64,000 nt of DNA from Aptenodytes patagonicus. Lineage: Eukaryota > Chordata > Aves > Sphenisciformes > Spheniscidae. The position numbers and the translations under genes were made by a program. Each line of letters starts with the position of its first letter. Position 1 is the first letter of the stretch. Where the stretch lies: positions 74,972,155 to 75,036,154 of the forward strand of contig NC_134982.1 of NCBI RefSeq assembly GCF_965638725.1, read 5' to 3'. The notes beneath the pieces are model-generated. The model saw nothing but the letters and a program-made list of their open reading frames with translations, was not told the origin of the DNA and did not search any database. This document shows, piece after piece, positions 51,293 to 64,000 of this stretch.

Positions 51293-53780
51293 TGGTATTC
51301 TGCTAGCAGTGCTTTTTCTGTGGCATTAAAACCAATTAAACCAGCCTGGCATGTGGAATTGCTAGGCAGAAGCAGCTTAATGCAGCTGTCACTGTATCAA
51401 AAGGTTACATGAAAATGGAAAGACTATTTGTGGTTATACAGCAGAGCCTCCAGACCTTGAGGCAGATATGTCAGGGCCTTTCATAGAACTGGTAAATTGT
51501 ACTAACTGTTTGCATTGCAAATATTGGCATTCTGGGGATATCAGCAATGAACCGCTGGCTCATGCTCATGGACAATTGTTCAACATTTTCTACCACTACA
51601 AAAAGGAAAAGAAAAAAAAAAAGCCTACAGTGTAGGATTTACATACTTAAAGAAAAAGACACATTTGTCTAAAACATACTCTACAGTGAAATTTGTATCT
51701 ATAGATCTCATTTGGTAAAACCTTGCATCACCCCTTCTAGTTGGTTCAACACCACAAAAAATTGGTAGTTTTTTTTAATCTACATCTATACTGTGTACAT
51801 TTTAAAGCAATACAAATGAGAGGTTGTGCTTTTAGATATCCACCAATACTGACCCGTGTGATGTCACCCTCCTTTTAACTACCATCTAACCCAAATTAGA
51901 CTCTTGTAGTTACCAATTAGAAATAACATAAGATATTTTTCTCCTCATGTAGAAGGCCAGAGATGAATAGTTGAGAGCAAAAATGCTCAGCTCTGTTGAT
52001 CTTCTCTTCATATAAATATAAGGCATGTGCCTAGTTTTGATACAGAATGGAATATTTTTTATAACTGTGATATCACACTGGACCAGTTTACTGTAACATA
52101 GCCCTGGATCTCACCCAGGGAAGGCAACCCACTAGACATTGCTGGCATAGAGGAGTTGAGTTCTACCTTGAAGAGAGAGAGCTGGTTTTGTTAGCCCTGA
52201 TTTTAATTTCAAAGCTACTGTTAAAACGTTAATGTGTACTGGGCAAAAAGAAAGAACGTAACACATTCTGCATACTCCTTGGGAAATATGGTCATCTTTC
52301 TATTTTACGAGTGAATTAAAACATACAAAAGCTCTGCTACTAGGAATGAACTCCTCCAATGCCAAGTAAACTACGGTTGTCCATGCATAATATGGGGATT
52401 ATAAAACTAAAATAATGTTTAAAACATGATAGCCTCAAAAAGGCTAACATACTGCCAGATATAATGAACCTCTAGCCACTGTCATTCTCATCTTGTATAT
52501 TTGTAGATAACACATAAACACAAAGCTAATTTCCAAGAACAATTACTTAGCTATTCTTGATGCCATTTTAATAACTATGTGGTTATGTTTCTTTCAGGGG
52601 CAGTATCTTAGAGCAAGAGGGGCAAGTTTTTCCAGGTTTTAGGAAGCTTTTTTAATGGAGAGAAGACAGAAGTGGAATGTTAGTTCAGTACAAGTACCCT
52701 TTTTTGTTTTATGCCTCTAAACAAATACTCAAAAGGCTCAGAAATGAAACTTTATTTTTTATCGTTGAGACCACTGTTCTTATTTTCAGCAATGGGAAGA
52801 TACAGAGTTGTTCAGCCACCTCTCAATTTTCCAGCAATTATGAGCCATAGGTTTGTTGCTAAGTGGTTGATAACAAATACAATTTATAAATGATTGGCAT
52901 AACCTGAAGTAAGGATAATAATGGCTATGTATGTGTTTAGCCAGAACATTCAGATTAATGTGATTTAAGAGCCTGTGTCCAATCTTAAAATTAGATTTCA
53001 GCACTTTGAAACCAAAGTCAGGCTGACCTATAATGGGATGCAGGTGCTTCTAAAATTAGTATCCACATTCTTTGGCAGAGATTTTCTAAGCAGGATAAAA
53101 ATCTCCCACTCCTATCAAGGGAAATGTGCCAAAAGTTGTAAAATCCAGCTGCGCTCCCCAGGTGTACCCCTAACATAGCTGCAGGACCCAAGGCTTGGCA
53201 GTTTTGAGAATCTCTTTTCCTAGTGGTTGATCTTTGGTCGCATCGTTGTTCCATTTTAGGTCACCAAACTGAGGAGGATGCAAGGACTGTTAGAATTTTC
53301 TTCACTTTAGTTGGTTTTAAGTTTAGAGTTGGGTTTTCTTGCTTCCTTTTTTTTATGCTCTGAACTAGATAGTTGGAGATTTATGGAGATGCTTGACACT
53401 AATCCTCTTTGTTCTATGACAGTTTGTATAACATTAACAAAATCGAATAACCCCTGACTAAATTCTAACACCAGAGAAATTATTTTTGCTGATATAATAA
53501 CCACCGCACTGAAGTCCAAAACTCTACTGTACCTTAATGTGGGCAGTTAAAGAAACAAATGGGGATAAAACAAAGTGTTTCTGAACTGCCCATTGAAGAC
53601 ATTTGCATGTGCCTTTCCCTTGTAATTGTCATTTTTCAACTAGTAATCTATTGCCCCTGCAGTCATTTCATGTTAAATGTTAAAATCAATGTTAGAAGCA
53701 AAAATTGTCCTAAATTCTAGACAGTTGCAGCTGATTGCTTCATATTAAATGACACAATAAAAAAAAAAATTCTCAAAAAA
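51293..53780 (+). other. LINGO2: LINGO2 3' UTR, end point uncertain
   Basis: The sequence after the stop codon is AT-rich and has no recognisable repeat or coding frame, as expected for the 3' UTR of this neuronal gene. ATTAAA variants occur early (51325-51330, 51335-51340) and at 52315-52320. The first canonical AATAAA is at 53756-53761, followed about 35 bases later by a T/G-containing stretch (TGTGCTTTT). The downstream end given here assumes the canonical signal is used. A shorter transcript ending after an ATTAAA, or a longer one reaching AATAAA at 55778, cannot be excluded. Confidence 0.45.
53756..53761 (+). other. candidate poly(A) signal AATAAA for LINGO2
   Basis: This is the first canonical AATAAA downstream of the LINGO2 stop codon. 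An A-rich stretch follows, then a weak T/G-rich element at about 53795-53803, which is compatible with a cleavage site but not proof of one. Confidence 0.35.
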
Positions 53781-56700
53781 AACCCTAGAAAAAATGTGCT
53801 TTTAGGATTAATTATGAATTGCTGAATTCCCCTATTCCCTTAGAATGACTCTAAAAAGTGATTGCATTGTTAGTGCACTGCAAGGATTTCTGAGCAGTAA
53901 CGTGCTTAGTTACCTATGTGAAATGTGTGGTGGTGATGAAAATCACCACTTGCTCTTGCTGAGCGCCACCTTGCAGAGCTGTCAGCGTTGTGTGTATCGC
54001 CTTGAGTTCAGTCAGTATTCAGTTTTTAAGAATCAGTGTTTGCTCCCTGCCTCTAGCAATGTTCTACTTTTTGCAGCCTATTTATTTCACCATGGACTTG
54101 GCAAGGCATATGGCATCTCTTAACAGAAGTGAGGACAGCACGAATCAGAGACAAGCTTTCATCTTGCTCCACATAGTCTTTATATGTATTCATGGGACAC
54201 ACACTCACTGTGGCTGTTTTGGGTGAATAAGGAATACAGTGTCAGGGTCAGACCTAGAGAAGCAACTTTTTGGCAATTCTTTTAAGAACAGAGTGGCTGA
54301 ATGCCTACCCTGCCTCTTGAAGGAGTCACTTCTTCTCTGCTAGAGATCAAGGAGACACCACAGTTTATCTTACTGCAGGGGAGAAAAAGGACTTGGGCTG
54401 TGAGGAAGCATCTGACTCACATGGCTCCCCTATCATATATTTAGAAAGAGGTGGACAGTGCATACCTGCCACTAAAAGAGGGAATGAAGGTTTTTCCCCT
54501 ACCTCTGACTTGTATACTGGCTGTTCCCCACGCTGGCACAAGGCCAAGCCTGAACTTACCTGGCAGTCAGTGCAACAAGACTCTGATGAGCAGCAACAGT
54601 TCTGCAGAAAAGGAGAAAACTGAAAATGTCAAAACCAGCAGAGCGACTTGAGAAAGCAGGTACCACAGTATCCTTGTCAATAATTCCTGTAAGAGCAGTG
54701 CTGAGCCTCCCACAAATACATTTTGAGGTCTACTTCCACAGACCGGTACTCCTCTTTCATAATGGATGGATGTACAAGTACAGGTCAGACTTCCCATGAG
54801 TGAATTAAAGAGGACACTGCAGCAATGTATTAAGAAGAGTTTGCAAGGATACAAGGGCAGATTAAGACTAAGCAGCGCCCCACCTCAGCCTTATTTTTAG
54901 GTTTTGAGCAGGTTCTCTTCTTTTTCCCCCTTCTTCCTATTAACTTCGCAGCATTCTTTTCAGAAAGGCTTTGTCCACAATATCAGCTCAGTTAGATTCA
55001 GACTAGGAGACTGCTTTTACCCTCTGTTCCCTCCTCCCTCACCATTCACACACACTCCCAGTGCCAACAGGGTAAACAGCTCCAGGTACAACTGAAATCA
55101 GCCAGGAGACTCTGAGCCCCTAGAGAACTGTTGATACAAGCTGATGTCACTAGATTTTTTTTTTTAACTAAACTTTTTTTTTAATTAAGTTGATGTCATT
55201 GTCACACTGCTATTCAAGGTTTCCTTTATTTACGTGAATGGTAGCTGTCTTTTTTTCCTTATTTCTTGCATCATGGTATAGCATCACCTATGATGGTTAC
55301 AATTATACCACCATAAAGAAAATTAAGAAAGCATGCCACATTACACCCTCAAAACCATAAATTGCAGTTGAGGCATATGAGACACAGTAAGAAGTCAGCG
55401 TTAATATTTAATAGAAAGTCTTATCTAAACCTTGTGATAGAAGAAAAAACTGGTGTGAAGGAACTTTGGAATGTAGGCCATGTTGCGACTGAATCACATC
55501 AAAGATACGTAGAAATAGACTTTCCTACACCATGCCTAGATATCTGTTTTAGATACTGAACTTTTCCTAAAAAACTTTCAGAATGTGTGAATGCCAGAAG
55601 CCCACATTTAACCCACAAAAAGACAAACCATTAGCTGAAAATCCAGTAGAGCAAGCAGCTTCTGGCTGCCCAAGGACAACAGCAGCTTCTAGCAAAGACA
55701 GCCAAGAAACTGCAGTCATACAGTTATTTTGCCTCATCCGCTACTGCATCCTGTGAAAAAAGGGTCCATTAGCCAGTAATAAAATGGACAATCCTTACTC
55801 ATTTTTCTTCAAAGAGGGAACATTTGTGTAAATAAGCTACAGTCTGTTCCACCCCCATCCCCAGCAGTGAAATATCCAGCAAGAAGTGAGGAAGGGGAAG
55901 CCTATTCTGGCCAGTTTGCTAATTATCTTTTTCCCCTGAATGATCCTAGTCTATCTGGGGCTAGCATGATGATTGCTCTGTCCGTTCCCATCCTCTCAGC
56001 TCACAATGTGGCTTGACATGGAGTATCAGGGAAAGGAGCACATGGCCAAGCTGCCCCTCCTCCCTGAACTGTAACTCTGGTCTTCTCAAATAAAAGAACC
56101 AGCGCAGCAGCAGTATCTTAGAAATTGCAGTCTGCTGCAGCTGATCTGTAGTTTTGCCATAATACAACATGTATGAAAACACTGGATACATGCTTTCTGA
56201 TCTTGTTTCAATATCCTAGGTGATTGCTATTTGTGGTAAAAAGAACTAGGAAAGAAGAACTAAAAAAACTTTCATCCAGTAATTTAAAATTTAATTGTGC
56301 CTGGAGGAGTTAAAGGAACATCTTTGGAAAAGGTAAAGGGCCTGATTGCTGGAGAATCACTGAAACAATGAATGAGATTTTTCAAGTTAGCTAAGCAATT
56401 TGGATGCCACATTCCTATCACCTGTAATAAGAATTACAAACTCAATTTCCCTTGGCAGCTTAGAAGAATCACAGCCAGTTGGTTCAGTGATACATGCTCC
56501 CTTTGCCTGTCTCCTAGCTCTGCCCTCTTCCCTTCTCAGTTTCAAATGACTGTGATGCCAAATGAAGATCTCTGGATTTGGCTTAGTTTCACTGCATGTT
56601 CACATGGCTTTTGGAATCTAGATCTCAAAGCAGGATCTTAAACCCTCTTCAAGCCAAAAATAAAAATAAAAAAGGAAGAAGAAGCTTGAGTAAAACTCCT

Positions 56701-57464
56701 CCTGCAAATGAAATAAACCAGCTTCTGCGAGGTTCTTGCTACTGCAATAGCTACATGCCAAAAGCAATCTGCAGGTTGAATGAGTTTGAGCTTTTTGTTT
56801 TGTTTTTTTTTTTTTTACTAGAAGCAGGTGGTTGGATATAAGGCCAGCTGGAAATAAAAATCTGTATTTATAGGCTCAGCAGAATAAGGAAAAAGCTGCC
56901 ATAGTCAAGAAAATGTTCCATGTTATTTCAACTTAAATTTAAGGATACTTTATCTTTCATTTTCAAATAGCTCATAGAAGAGTTCAAAAGAGCAAACTTT
57001 CACCTCATAATTTGATTATTTGTATTTATTCAAACTGGTACCAAAATTGTCATGAAGCAGAAGTGTTGAAGCAAGAGACTGAAAACAGATTTTCTACTCT
57101 AGTCAGGCAATATAAATCAGGAGAAATCCTCTTAACACCATTCTGTTACTCCTTGGCTACACTAGGAATTTGATAAAGGAATCTAGTTTTTTTGCTTTCT
57201 ACTAAGCGGGCTATAGGTGAAAATAAGCAGAACTTATGTTTTAATTATTTCTCACCTTGTGGCATACCTTCTGTTCTGGATTGCTTTAATATTTACCACT
57301 GCTAACTGAGTGGGAGAATATGAAAATGTAGATTCTGGGAAGACAAGTTAAAAAGGCAAAAGAAAAAGAAAATCCGTAACCTTAAAGAAGACTGCCTATT
57401 TCTATGTGTGGTATTTACAAGTCAACAACATTATCTCCTCACACATAAGCCAAGAACAATGGCT

Positions 57465-57494
57465 TGAAATTTCAAGGCATGAAATTTCAAGGCA
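57465..57494. repeat. 15-bp perfect tandem duplication
   Basis: TGAAATTTCAAGGCA is repeated twice head to tail (57465-57479 and 57480-57494) with no mismatch. The unit itself contains the palindrome TGAAATTTCA. Confidence 0.93.
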
Positions 57495-58073
57495 GCTGTG
57501 AAGACAGCTTGTACACACGTTAATAATTTCAATCTTTCAGAAAACAAAATATTATTGCTTCTTACAGAATCCATTTATGCCATTTTGATACCTAAGAGCA
57601 AATGACACTTTGGCTTCATTACACTGGGCACTGTATAAGTAGGAAGTAAATGACAACCCTGATCTGGTGAGCTTACAGCCATATAGTAGGAAGTTGGCCT
57701 CTGGGCAAGTACATATGACAGCAAGTCTCTCATTGTTTGGGGAGGGAATGCCATAGTGCGTATATATTAAATTGTCATCACACTTACTGAAATCTATTTG
57801 CAAGCACATGTAGTTCATATGTATATGTTTGTGTGTGCAAAAAAAGAGTTATATTTGTTTTGTTCTTTTCTTACTTCGAGTATTAAATGTATATTGTTTT
57901 TAAAAGGTGACAAGGTTAACCAGAAAAAATGTGTTGTAATTTATTTTAATATATATGATCATGAGTATGGATGGGAAATGAAACAGCCTTGCTGTTATGA
58001 TCCATGAAGCACATGACAAGTTGGGTTTGTCCATAAGTTCGCTTCATGTTTGAGCAAAATATGCTAATATAAT

Positions 58074-58106
58074 GGAAAAAAAAAGAAAAAAAGGAAAAAA
58101 AAAAAA
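58074..58106. repeat. A-rich low-complexity tract
   Basis: Poly(A) interrupted by single or double G, about 33 bases long. No adjacent retroposon was recognised. Confidence 0.88.
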
Positions 58107-61100
58107 GCTTTGTTTGTCAAGACAGTTGTCCTGAATGTCATTTTTAAAGTTACGTTAGGGCTTATGTCACGGTGTGTATCATACTTATCCAAAATGAAAC
58201 CCAAATAAATAATTCCATGGAGTGGCAAAATTTACTGGGAAAAGTGAAGAAAATTTACATTTCTTCCCTTATTGTGCAGATCAGGTTTTTTCCAAGGGAT
58301 AGTGGAGGAAACTAAGATGAGAAAAATACAGTTTTCTCCGCACCAGACCTGAGGTCCTTAGCACCAAGTCTTCACAACAGGTAATCTGCTCAGACCCACC
58401 ACTCTTGAACTCAGAATATAAACCATTACAGTCAGAAAGAGAAGACTCTAGCAGTTATTTTTCATCTACTCACTTTTCACTCCTCCTTCATTGCATGAAG
58501 CCCTCAGACACAGAGAAAAACCTAGGTCACATTCAGATGTGTTTTGGGATTTATTCTCCATGCAAAGTATCAGTCAGCCTGTTCCCTCACTTTCATTTGC
58601 ACAGTGTGTACAGGTAATTGATGGGGATACCAATCAGGCTAATGCTGGAAGAAAAAAGCCCGCCACTTACCAGCATCACGGAGAGCACAGCAGAAAGAGA
58701 GATTTCACCAGCTGTGTGTCACTTGGAAGACAACCAATACTGAGAATCTGCATCTGAAACATGGTTTCTAAGGAAATCACTAGTATTCAAACTCCACTGT
58801 AACTGCACCTGAAAAATTAAGTGGTGGAAAGCAGATTCTGTTGAGCTTGAAAGCTATTCCAAAGCCTGGAGGCTTGCCACGACCCACCAAATCTATGGCA
58901 GAGATCAGCTTTGAAGAAGGACGCAGGCCATAACCTAAACTATTGCTGCTCCCATTCTCCCACAGCTAGGTACTTTCACCAACAGAGAATTTTGCTTATG
59001 CTTTCTGGGATCATCTGAAATAAGATTATCATGGGCCATGAGCCCATTATCCTCTAAACCAGGGTCCTATTCACTAGAAGGGGAAAACAATGTTGTTATT
59101 GCTACCTCAGGAAAGGAAGAAGCAGGTTGAAACCTCCTGGATTTCTGGGAGCAGAGACAGACAGGGGCTGAATTTGAGCTCTGCTGTGCCTCCTGAAATC
59201 TGTCTTATCCTTCTGCATTTGCATTTGACACCTCCAAAAGGTTTTGGCTGACTTGCACTGCTGTACCCTCCTCTGCAGCAGAATGTCAAATGCAAAGAAT
59301 CTGTGGGCTAAACTTAACTATAGATTATGTTAAAATCTGCTTTATTTTCATGTTCTTTTCCTTTAATTTGGTAATCTGATTGACAGTCGGCAGTGTACTC
59401 CAATACTGTCTTCAGTATGACATGAAAAAAGAGCCATTGCTCCTGCCACTGCATTGAGAACAATGAGTTTGTTTCCTTGAAAGGTTCCTCTACCCTAAGC
59501 TTTAGATTTCTTTTATGCAATTCCAGTTACTTTTTTGGACTACCTGACACTATCTCAAGAGGTGGAACCTGTTCCTATATCACAGGATCTAATGTGTAAT
59601 TTCCAGTTCTTACAGTAGAAGAAACTACTAGTTTTCTCCATGATAACCAGAAGAAAAACACCATCACATCAGATAATCATTGACAAATTTATTAAAATAG
59701 TCCACATTAAGGCCAGGGTCTAAACAGAAAAAATGTGTGCTCTCCAGAGCTACTCTTTTATTAAAAAATTGTAATATCTTAACAGACAAACACCACTTCA
59801 GCTTTTAAAAAACATCCAAAATTTTCTAGAGCACAATCACTTTCATAAATTTTTGAGAATATTTATACTTTTACAGATCAACTACAGGAGACTTATCTCT
59901 CAGTTATTAGCCCTATATTGGATACCACGGTAAGCTTTAAATAAACAAATCTTGGCATCCAAAGCTTATTTTAAGAAATGCCTGGGTTTAACATTTTTGT
60001 ATTTGAAAAAGGTAGTGGGAAATGGGAAATCACACTATTTACCAATTAATAAACTCGGTTCACAAAGAGTGAGTTATTCTCACATTGGGGAATGCTCACG
60101 GTGAATTTTCTGCTTCATAAAACCTTCCCACATACAGGTGTAGATGACACACTATAAAAAAGGGCTTTATTCATCTCCTGTACTATCTGAACTGGGGGAG
60201 AGGCTGGTAATTCATGCTGGGAAAGCATGAATAAATCTGAAACTACTGGATTAAGAAACACAGAGTTATTGCAAAGGACCTGACCTTGCCATCTACAGAC
60301 TCTGCAGCAGGCTGGTAGATTTGGTCTAAATTCCTTCTTCCCTAGGTATAGGAGATTCCCCATGGAAAGCCGCATTTTGCCTCTGTTCTTGGCAGGATAA
60401 GTTTCAACCTTAGTAAATGAGGGGAAATGTAATACAGTGAGAAGTTAGTACAATGCAGGTTTGGATAGTAGAGAAGAAAAGAAATTAAAACTTGTGTAAA
60501 AAATTATATGACACTGGTACTTAGCACCTTGTCTAAGTAATTTTGAAATTATTTGGTTTTGCAGGAGCTGGTTTATTAATTAATAGTTAGGGGATACATT
60601 CAGCTAGTTAAAGCTGTAATCACCAGCTGGAAGATCTTATTTACCTCATCAGTCCCTAACTGGAAGTTATATTTTTCTGAGCTATTTTCCAATAACTTTG
60701 CTATTTATATAACTCAAAAGCACAAGTGATGGAGAGCACACTTATTTTATTATAGGAAGACAATGACAATAAATTTAATCTATTACTTTTGCTACGAGAG
60801 CTCTTTGCTGTATGTACAAAGACTAATAGATTACATCCTTATGTAAAGTTTTACTATCACTGAAACCAAACGGCATCTCATCTTAAAAAGCTAACAATCT
60901 TTGTGCATCTGTGCAGTGCATCAGTTCTAATGCACTGCAGATAATACTTTGCTTTTACAAAGAACAGACATGCCATGCAAAAGAGTTAGAGACAATACAG
61001 CCCTCTGACTTATACAAAATCTTGCCTTTTAATGGGCCTTATAGAATCTTGTGTTGGCTTTCGTGAGTTTGGCAGGCTGTCACATTTTGCTGAAGGATAC

Positions 61101-63170
61101 CAGATCAGCATTGCCTGAGTTGGGGAAGGCATAGCTGTTGGCTAGTAACACAAGCAGAAGGCTGGAACTCAGGATTTCTGAGCTGTAATCAAACCCCCTG
61201 GGCCTCTAACTCTCTGGAGACTACAATAACAATATTTACCTTTCGAAAGGAAGATTCTGCCATTTCCCTAAGGATTATAAAGCCAAGGGGTTATGGTTCA
61301 GCCACCCCTGCGTGAGGAATGATAATTTTGTATGTAGGTTGGTATGCAGTAATAGGCATTGTTATCAGACAAAGAAAACCTTTTTTTAAGAAAGGCAACC
61401 CCCGATGCCCAAAGTGTTCCAGAAGGTGATGGCAATGTGGTGACAGCAGTGGTCTGCCCTGGCGTCAGCATTTCCAACAGCTGTAGAATAGATGCTCTTG
61501 CAGAGCAGTGACAGTATATGAAAGAAAATTGTCATGAAAGATGCACACCAACTAGACTCTGCCTTTTTTGCAATTCAGTGATATATTGCATGAAAGAACC
61601 TCTTAATGCCTCATTTAATTAGTGTTTTTGCAATGCTTGAAAAACATGATTCATCTCCTAAAGAATCTATGAAGATTTGTCGCTTTGCCTTTGATTATAG
61701 ATGAGAGATGCTGAAATGAATGCAAACCACACACCAATTGTCAGGTTGTCAAGTGTCCCACCAAGCACTACTACTACTACAAAAACATTTCCATTTGGTC
61801 CTTCTACAAGACTACCAAAAATAGGTCCCATAGTTTCTCTACTCTCTAATCAAAGATTATTGAAAGAAAGCTAGCATTCCCACAGGTTCTCCAACTCTTT
61901 AATAGATAAAGTAACAAGCATCCACTTTTCAAATTTCTACTGCCAACGTTTATCATAGGGAATTTGTCCTGACACTCTGTTTACTCTATTTGCCACAGCA
62001 CTGAATCATGGCCAACCTCATCTTCATCTTTTAATCAAGATTGTTTTGCTTATACATGAGCCAAACACTTGGAACTGCCCCATTCCCAGCTTCTGCTTTA
62101 CCACTGAAGCCAGAAGAATTTGCTGTGAATGTCAGTGAAGCACATTTGATAGTTAATGGCCAGTTACTGCCTCGCATCCAGCAGTCACTGGGAACTATTT
62201 CTGAGGTACAGGCCTATCTGGCATGATTAAAATTAACAACTGGTCCTTGGGAACGAGATTAACCAGCGTACATGCATTTCGCCATTTAAGACCACCGTGA
62301 ACTCAAGACACTGGAAGGTGTGTGTTCAAGTCAATGAGAACTGAAGGGAGTACTTGTTGAATGTGCATGCCATCTTAGAGAACTGCACACAAAAAGGCAT
62401 GTGAGAGATCAATTTATCCTTTAAGGCTTAACATACTGAAGCAGAAACCCAAACCACTGCAAACGAGGTGGTATGCATTAAAAAAAAAAAACAAGCATTT
62501 TGCTCTGGTGGGATTTATGGTGTAAGAATGAAAAGTCAGAAAGATGGATAAGAGATGTACTTGTTGATGGAAAAATTATTTTCTCAGTGTGATAAAATGC
62601 TCCCTCCAGATCCTGTCTTAACACAAGGATTCTCCTCTCTCCTTGTTCAAAAAGGAAAGCTACAAACCACTTCATTTCATTACAAATACTTTCTTAAAAT
62701 GCAGTCTGTTCTGATCAAAAGGTCAACCCTTCCTGGATTTTCAACAGCTATTGTAATTGTTTTTCATAGAAATCAATTTTAATTGTAACACTGTTCTGCT
62801 ACAGCCCTATTGTCTGTGTCCTTCCGAATTGTCAGTTACCTAAATGAAGAAATAAAAGCTCGAAAGCACATTGTTGTAATTGATTTCTATGTTTCAATTG
62901 TCTTATCAGAAACAAGGTTATGAATTTCACCTGTTGAGGCACAAAAATAAAATACTTTCCTTTAAAAAAAAAAATAAAGATAAAAATCCATTACTGTTTC
63001 ACTTGTGTTCTTTAAGGCAAAAGTTTGAGGCTGTCATTCCAGTCCTCTGCTATAGTTTTGGAAATATGCATAGCATTCCAAGTGAGTACATTGGTTATAA
63101 AGAAAAAAAGTTTTTTCTTTAATATTCTAATAAGGTTGCATTTCCTGCATATATAAATCTAGTGTCCCCC

Positions 63171-64000
63171 AACTAGGATAGCCCTTGCCTTGTCAGTGTC
63201 ATCTCCCATCCTGCCCTTTCCCCACGCTTTCCAACCAGTGTTTGACGGGTAAGTTCAGCATGTGGTGTCCCCATCCAGTCCCAGGACCATCAAGTGTAAG
63301 GATTTGTCCCAGTGCCTTGCCCTCAGACAAGTGTGGGGAAATGGGATCTGGGTGCTGAGGAGCTGCTGATCCAGAGGCCTTTAACTGGTCCCCACCATGT
63401 TGCCAGCCCTTTCCCCTCTGTCCACCCCTTCCTCTGCTGGTCACCATTGCCAAAGAGGAGGCACATCCGCCCCCACGGAGGGAAACAACTTTTCTCTGCT
63501 TTGGAGACAGATGTGCCCTCAGCCGGCAGCGAGTCCCTTTCTGTCCAGGTACTGACACTTTTGCTCTGCTCTGGTTTCTCTCTGATGTCTGGTTTTGGTC
63601 ATGGCAACCAACCTATGGGGAGAGCTGCTAGGGGGGCATGGACAACAGGCAGGAGCACCCAAGGCAGAGGCAAGCCTTGGAACAACTGTATTTGGCAGCT
63701 ACAGAGCGATTTCTAACAGCAAAATCCCTTACCAAGAGGAAGAAGACGCCAGAGTGACCTAATGGGGCTCCGGGACAACACTGCCAAGTCCTTGCTAACT
63801 ACTGCAAAACACCAATACTGAGCGGAAGACAAAAAATTAGGGGAGGGAGTGGAAAGGGGCATTGCAGGAGGCCCCAGAGGAGTGTGCAGAGGCATGAGTG
63901 CTGGTGCAGCCAGCGCATTGCCAGGGCAAGCACCACCAGCATGGCCCATTGCAACGGACCCAGGCAATGAACTGTGACCGCACTGTGCTCAGTCGTCATC
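63171..64000. other. GC-rich segment of unknown nature at the window edge
   Basis: Base composition shifts abruptly from AT-rich to GC-rich and CpG becomes clearly more frequent (around fifteen in 830 bases). Open frames of 134 codons (plus, 63312-63716) and 119 codons (minus, 63199-63558) are unrecognised and probably reflect scarcity of stop codons in GC-rich DNA. It could be a CpG-island-like regulatory region, an exon of the next gene or lncRNA, or a GC-rich repeat. The window ends before this can be judged. Confidence 0.35.

Larger units (their letters stand above)
53781..63170. other. downstream AT-rich DNA, no gene seen
   Basis: Nothing on either strand resembles a known protein. It holds a 15-bp tandem duplication (57465-57494), an A/G-rich tract (58074-58106) and scattered homopolymers. 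A T-rich 50-base block at about 55140-55200 is flanked by similar TGATGTCA words. It is either the far 3' UTR or the intergenic DNA after LINGO2. Confidence 0.45.

Noticed and set aside
63312..63716. 134-codon plus-strand frame in the GC-rich end
   Set aside because: Stop codons are rare in GC-rich DNA, and the minus strand is open in the same place. Product not recognisable.
1..64000. CRISPR arrays, operons, prophage or other prokaryotic systems
   Set aside because: No regularly spaced repeats or closely packed genes. The LINE, LTRs, splice signals and LINGO2 show this is vertebrate nuclear DNA.

Overview
This window looks like avian nuclear DNA, probably from a neoavian bird. It is AT-rich and gene-poor, with one clear protein-coding exon and a few bird-type retroelements: a CR1 LINE ending in an ATTCTATG-type 8-mer tail, and ERVL-type LTRs with TG...CA ends. 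The gene is LINGO2, recognised from its protein sequence. LINGO2 is Z-linked in chicken, so a Z chromosome origin is likely but is inferred from the gene alone.

Layout. Positions 1-49435 read as the last intron of LINGO2 on the + strand. No exon of another gene could be supported there. The intron holds a solo LTR with an intact 5-bp target duplication (7580-8185, +), a 5'-truncated LTR of a second family containing 45-bp tandem repeats (13218-13834, +), an old CR1 3'-end remnant (24868-24962, probably -), a 5'-truncated CR1 with a broken reverse transcriptase (35572-36752, +), and a truncated LTR related to the first one but inverted and carrying a run of 25 C (42596-42931, -). A splice acceptor ends at 49435. 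The whole 606-codon LINGO2 reading frame (49472-51292) lies in the following exon, and the 3' UTR begins at 51293 with a candidate poly(A) signal at 53756. From there to about 63.17 kb is unremarkable AT-rich DNA. The last 0.8 kb is GC- and CpG-richer and of unknown nature.

The window shows one neuronal adhesion-type receptor gene and ordinary transposon debris. I found no operon, CRISPR array, tRNA, rRNA or prokaryote-like system. The least explained features are a 16-bp near-perfect hairpin at 45971-46007, a 12-bp perfect hairpin at 43380-43409, and GC-rich islands at about 20.04-20.39 kb and 63.18-64.0 kb. Most open reading frames outside LINGO2 and CR1 are short, often lack an ATG, and look like chance.
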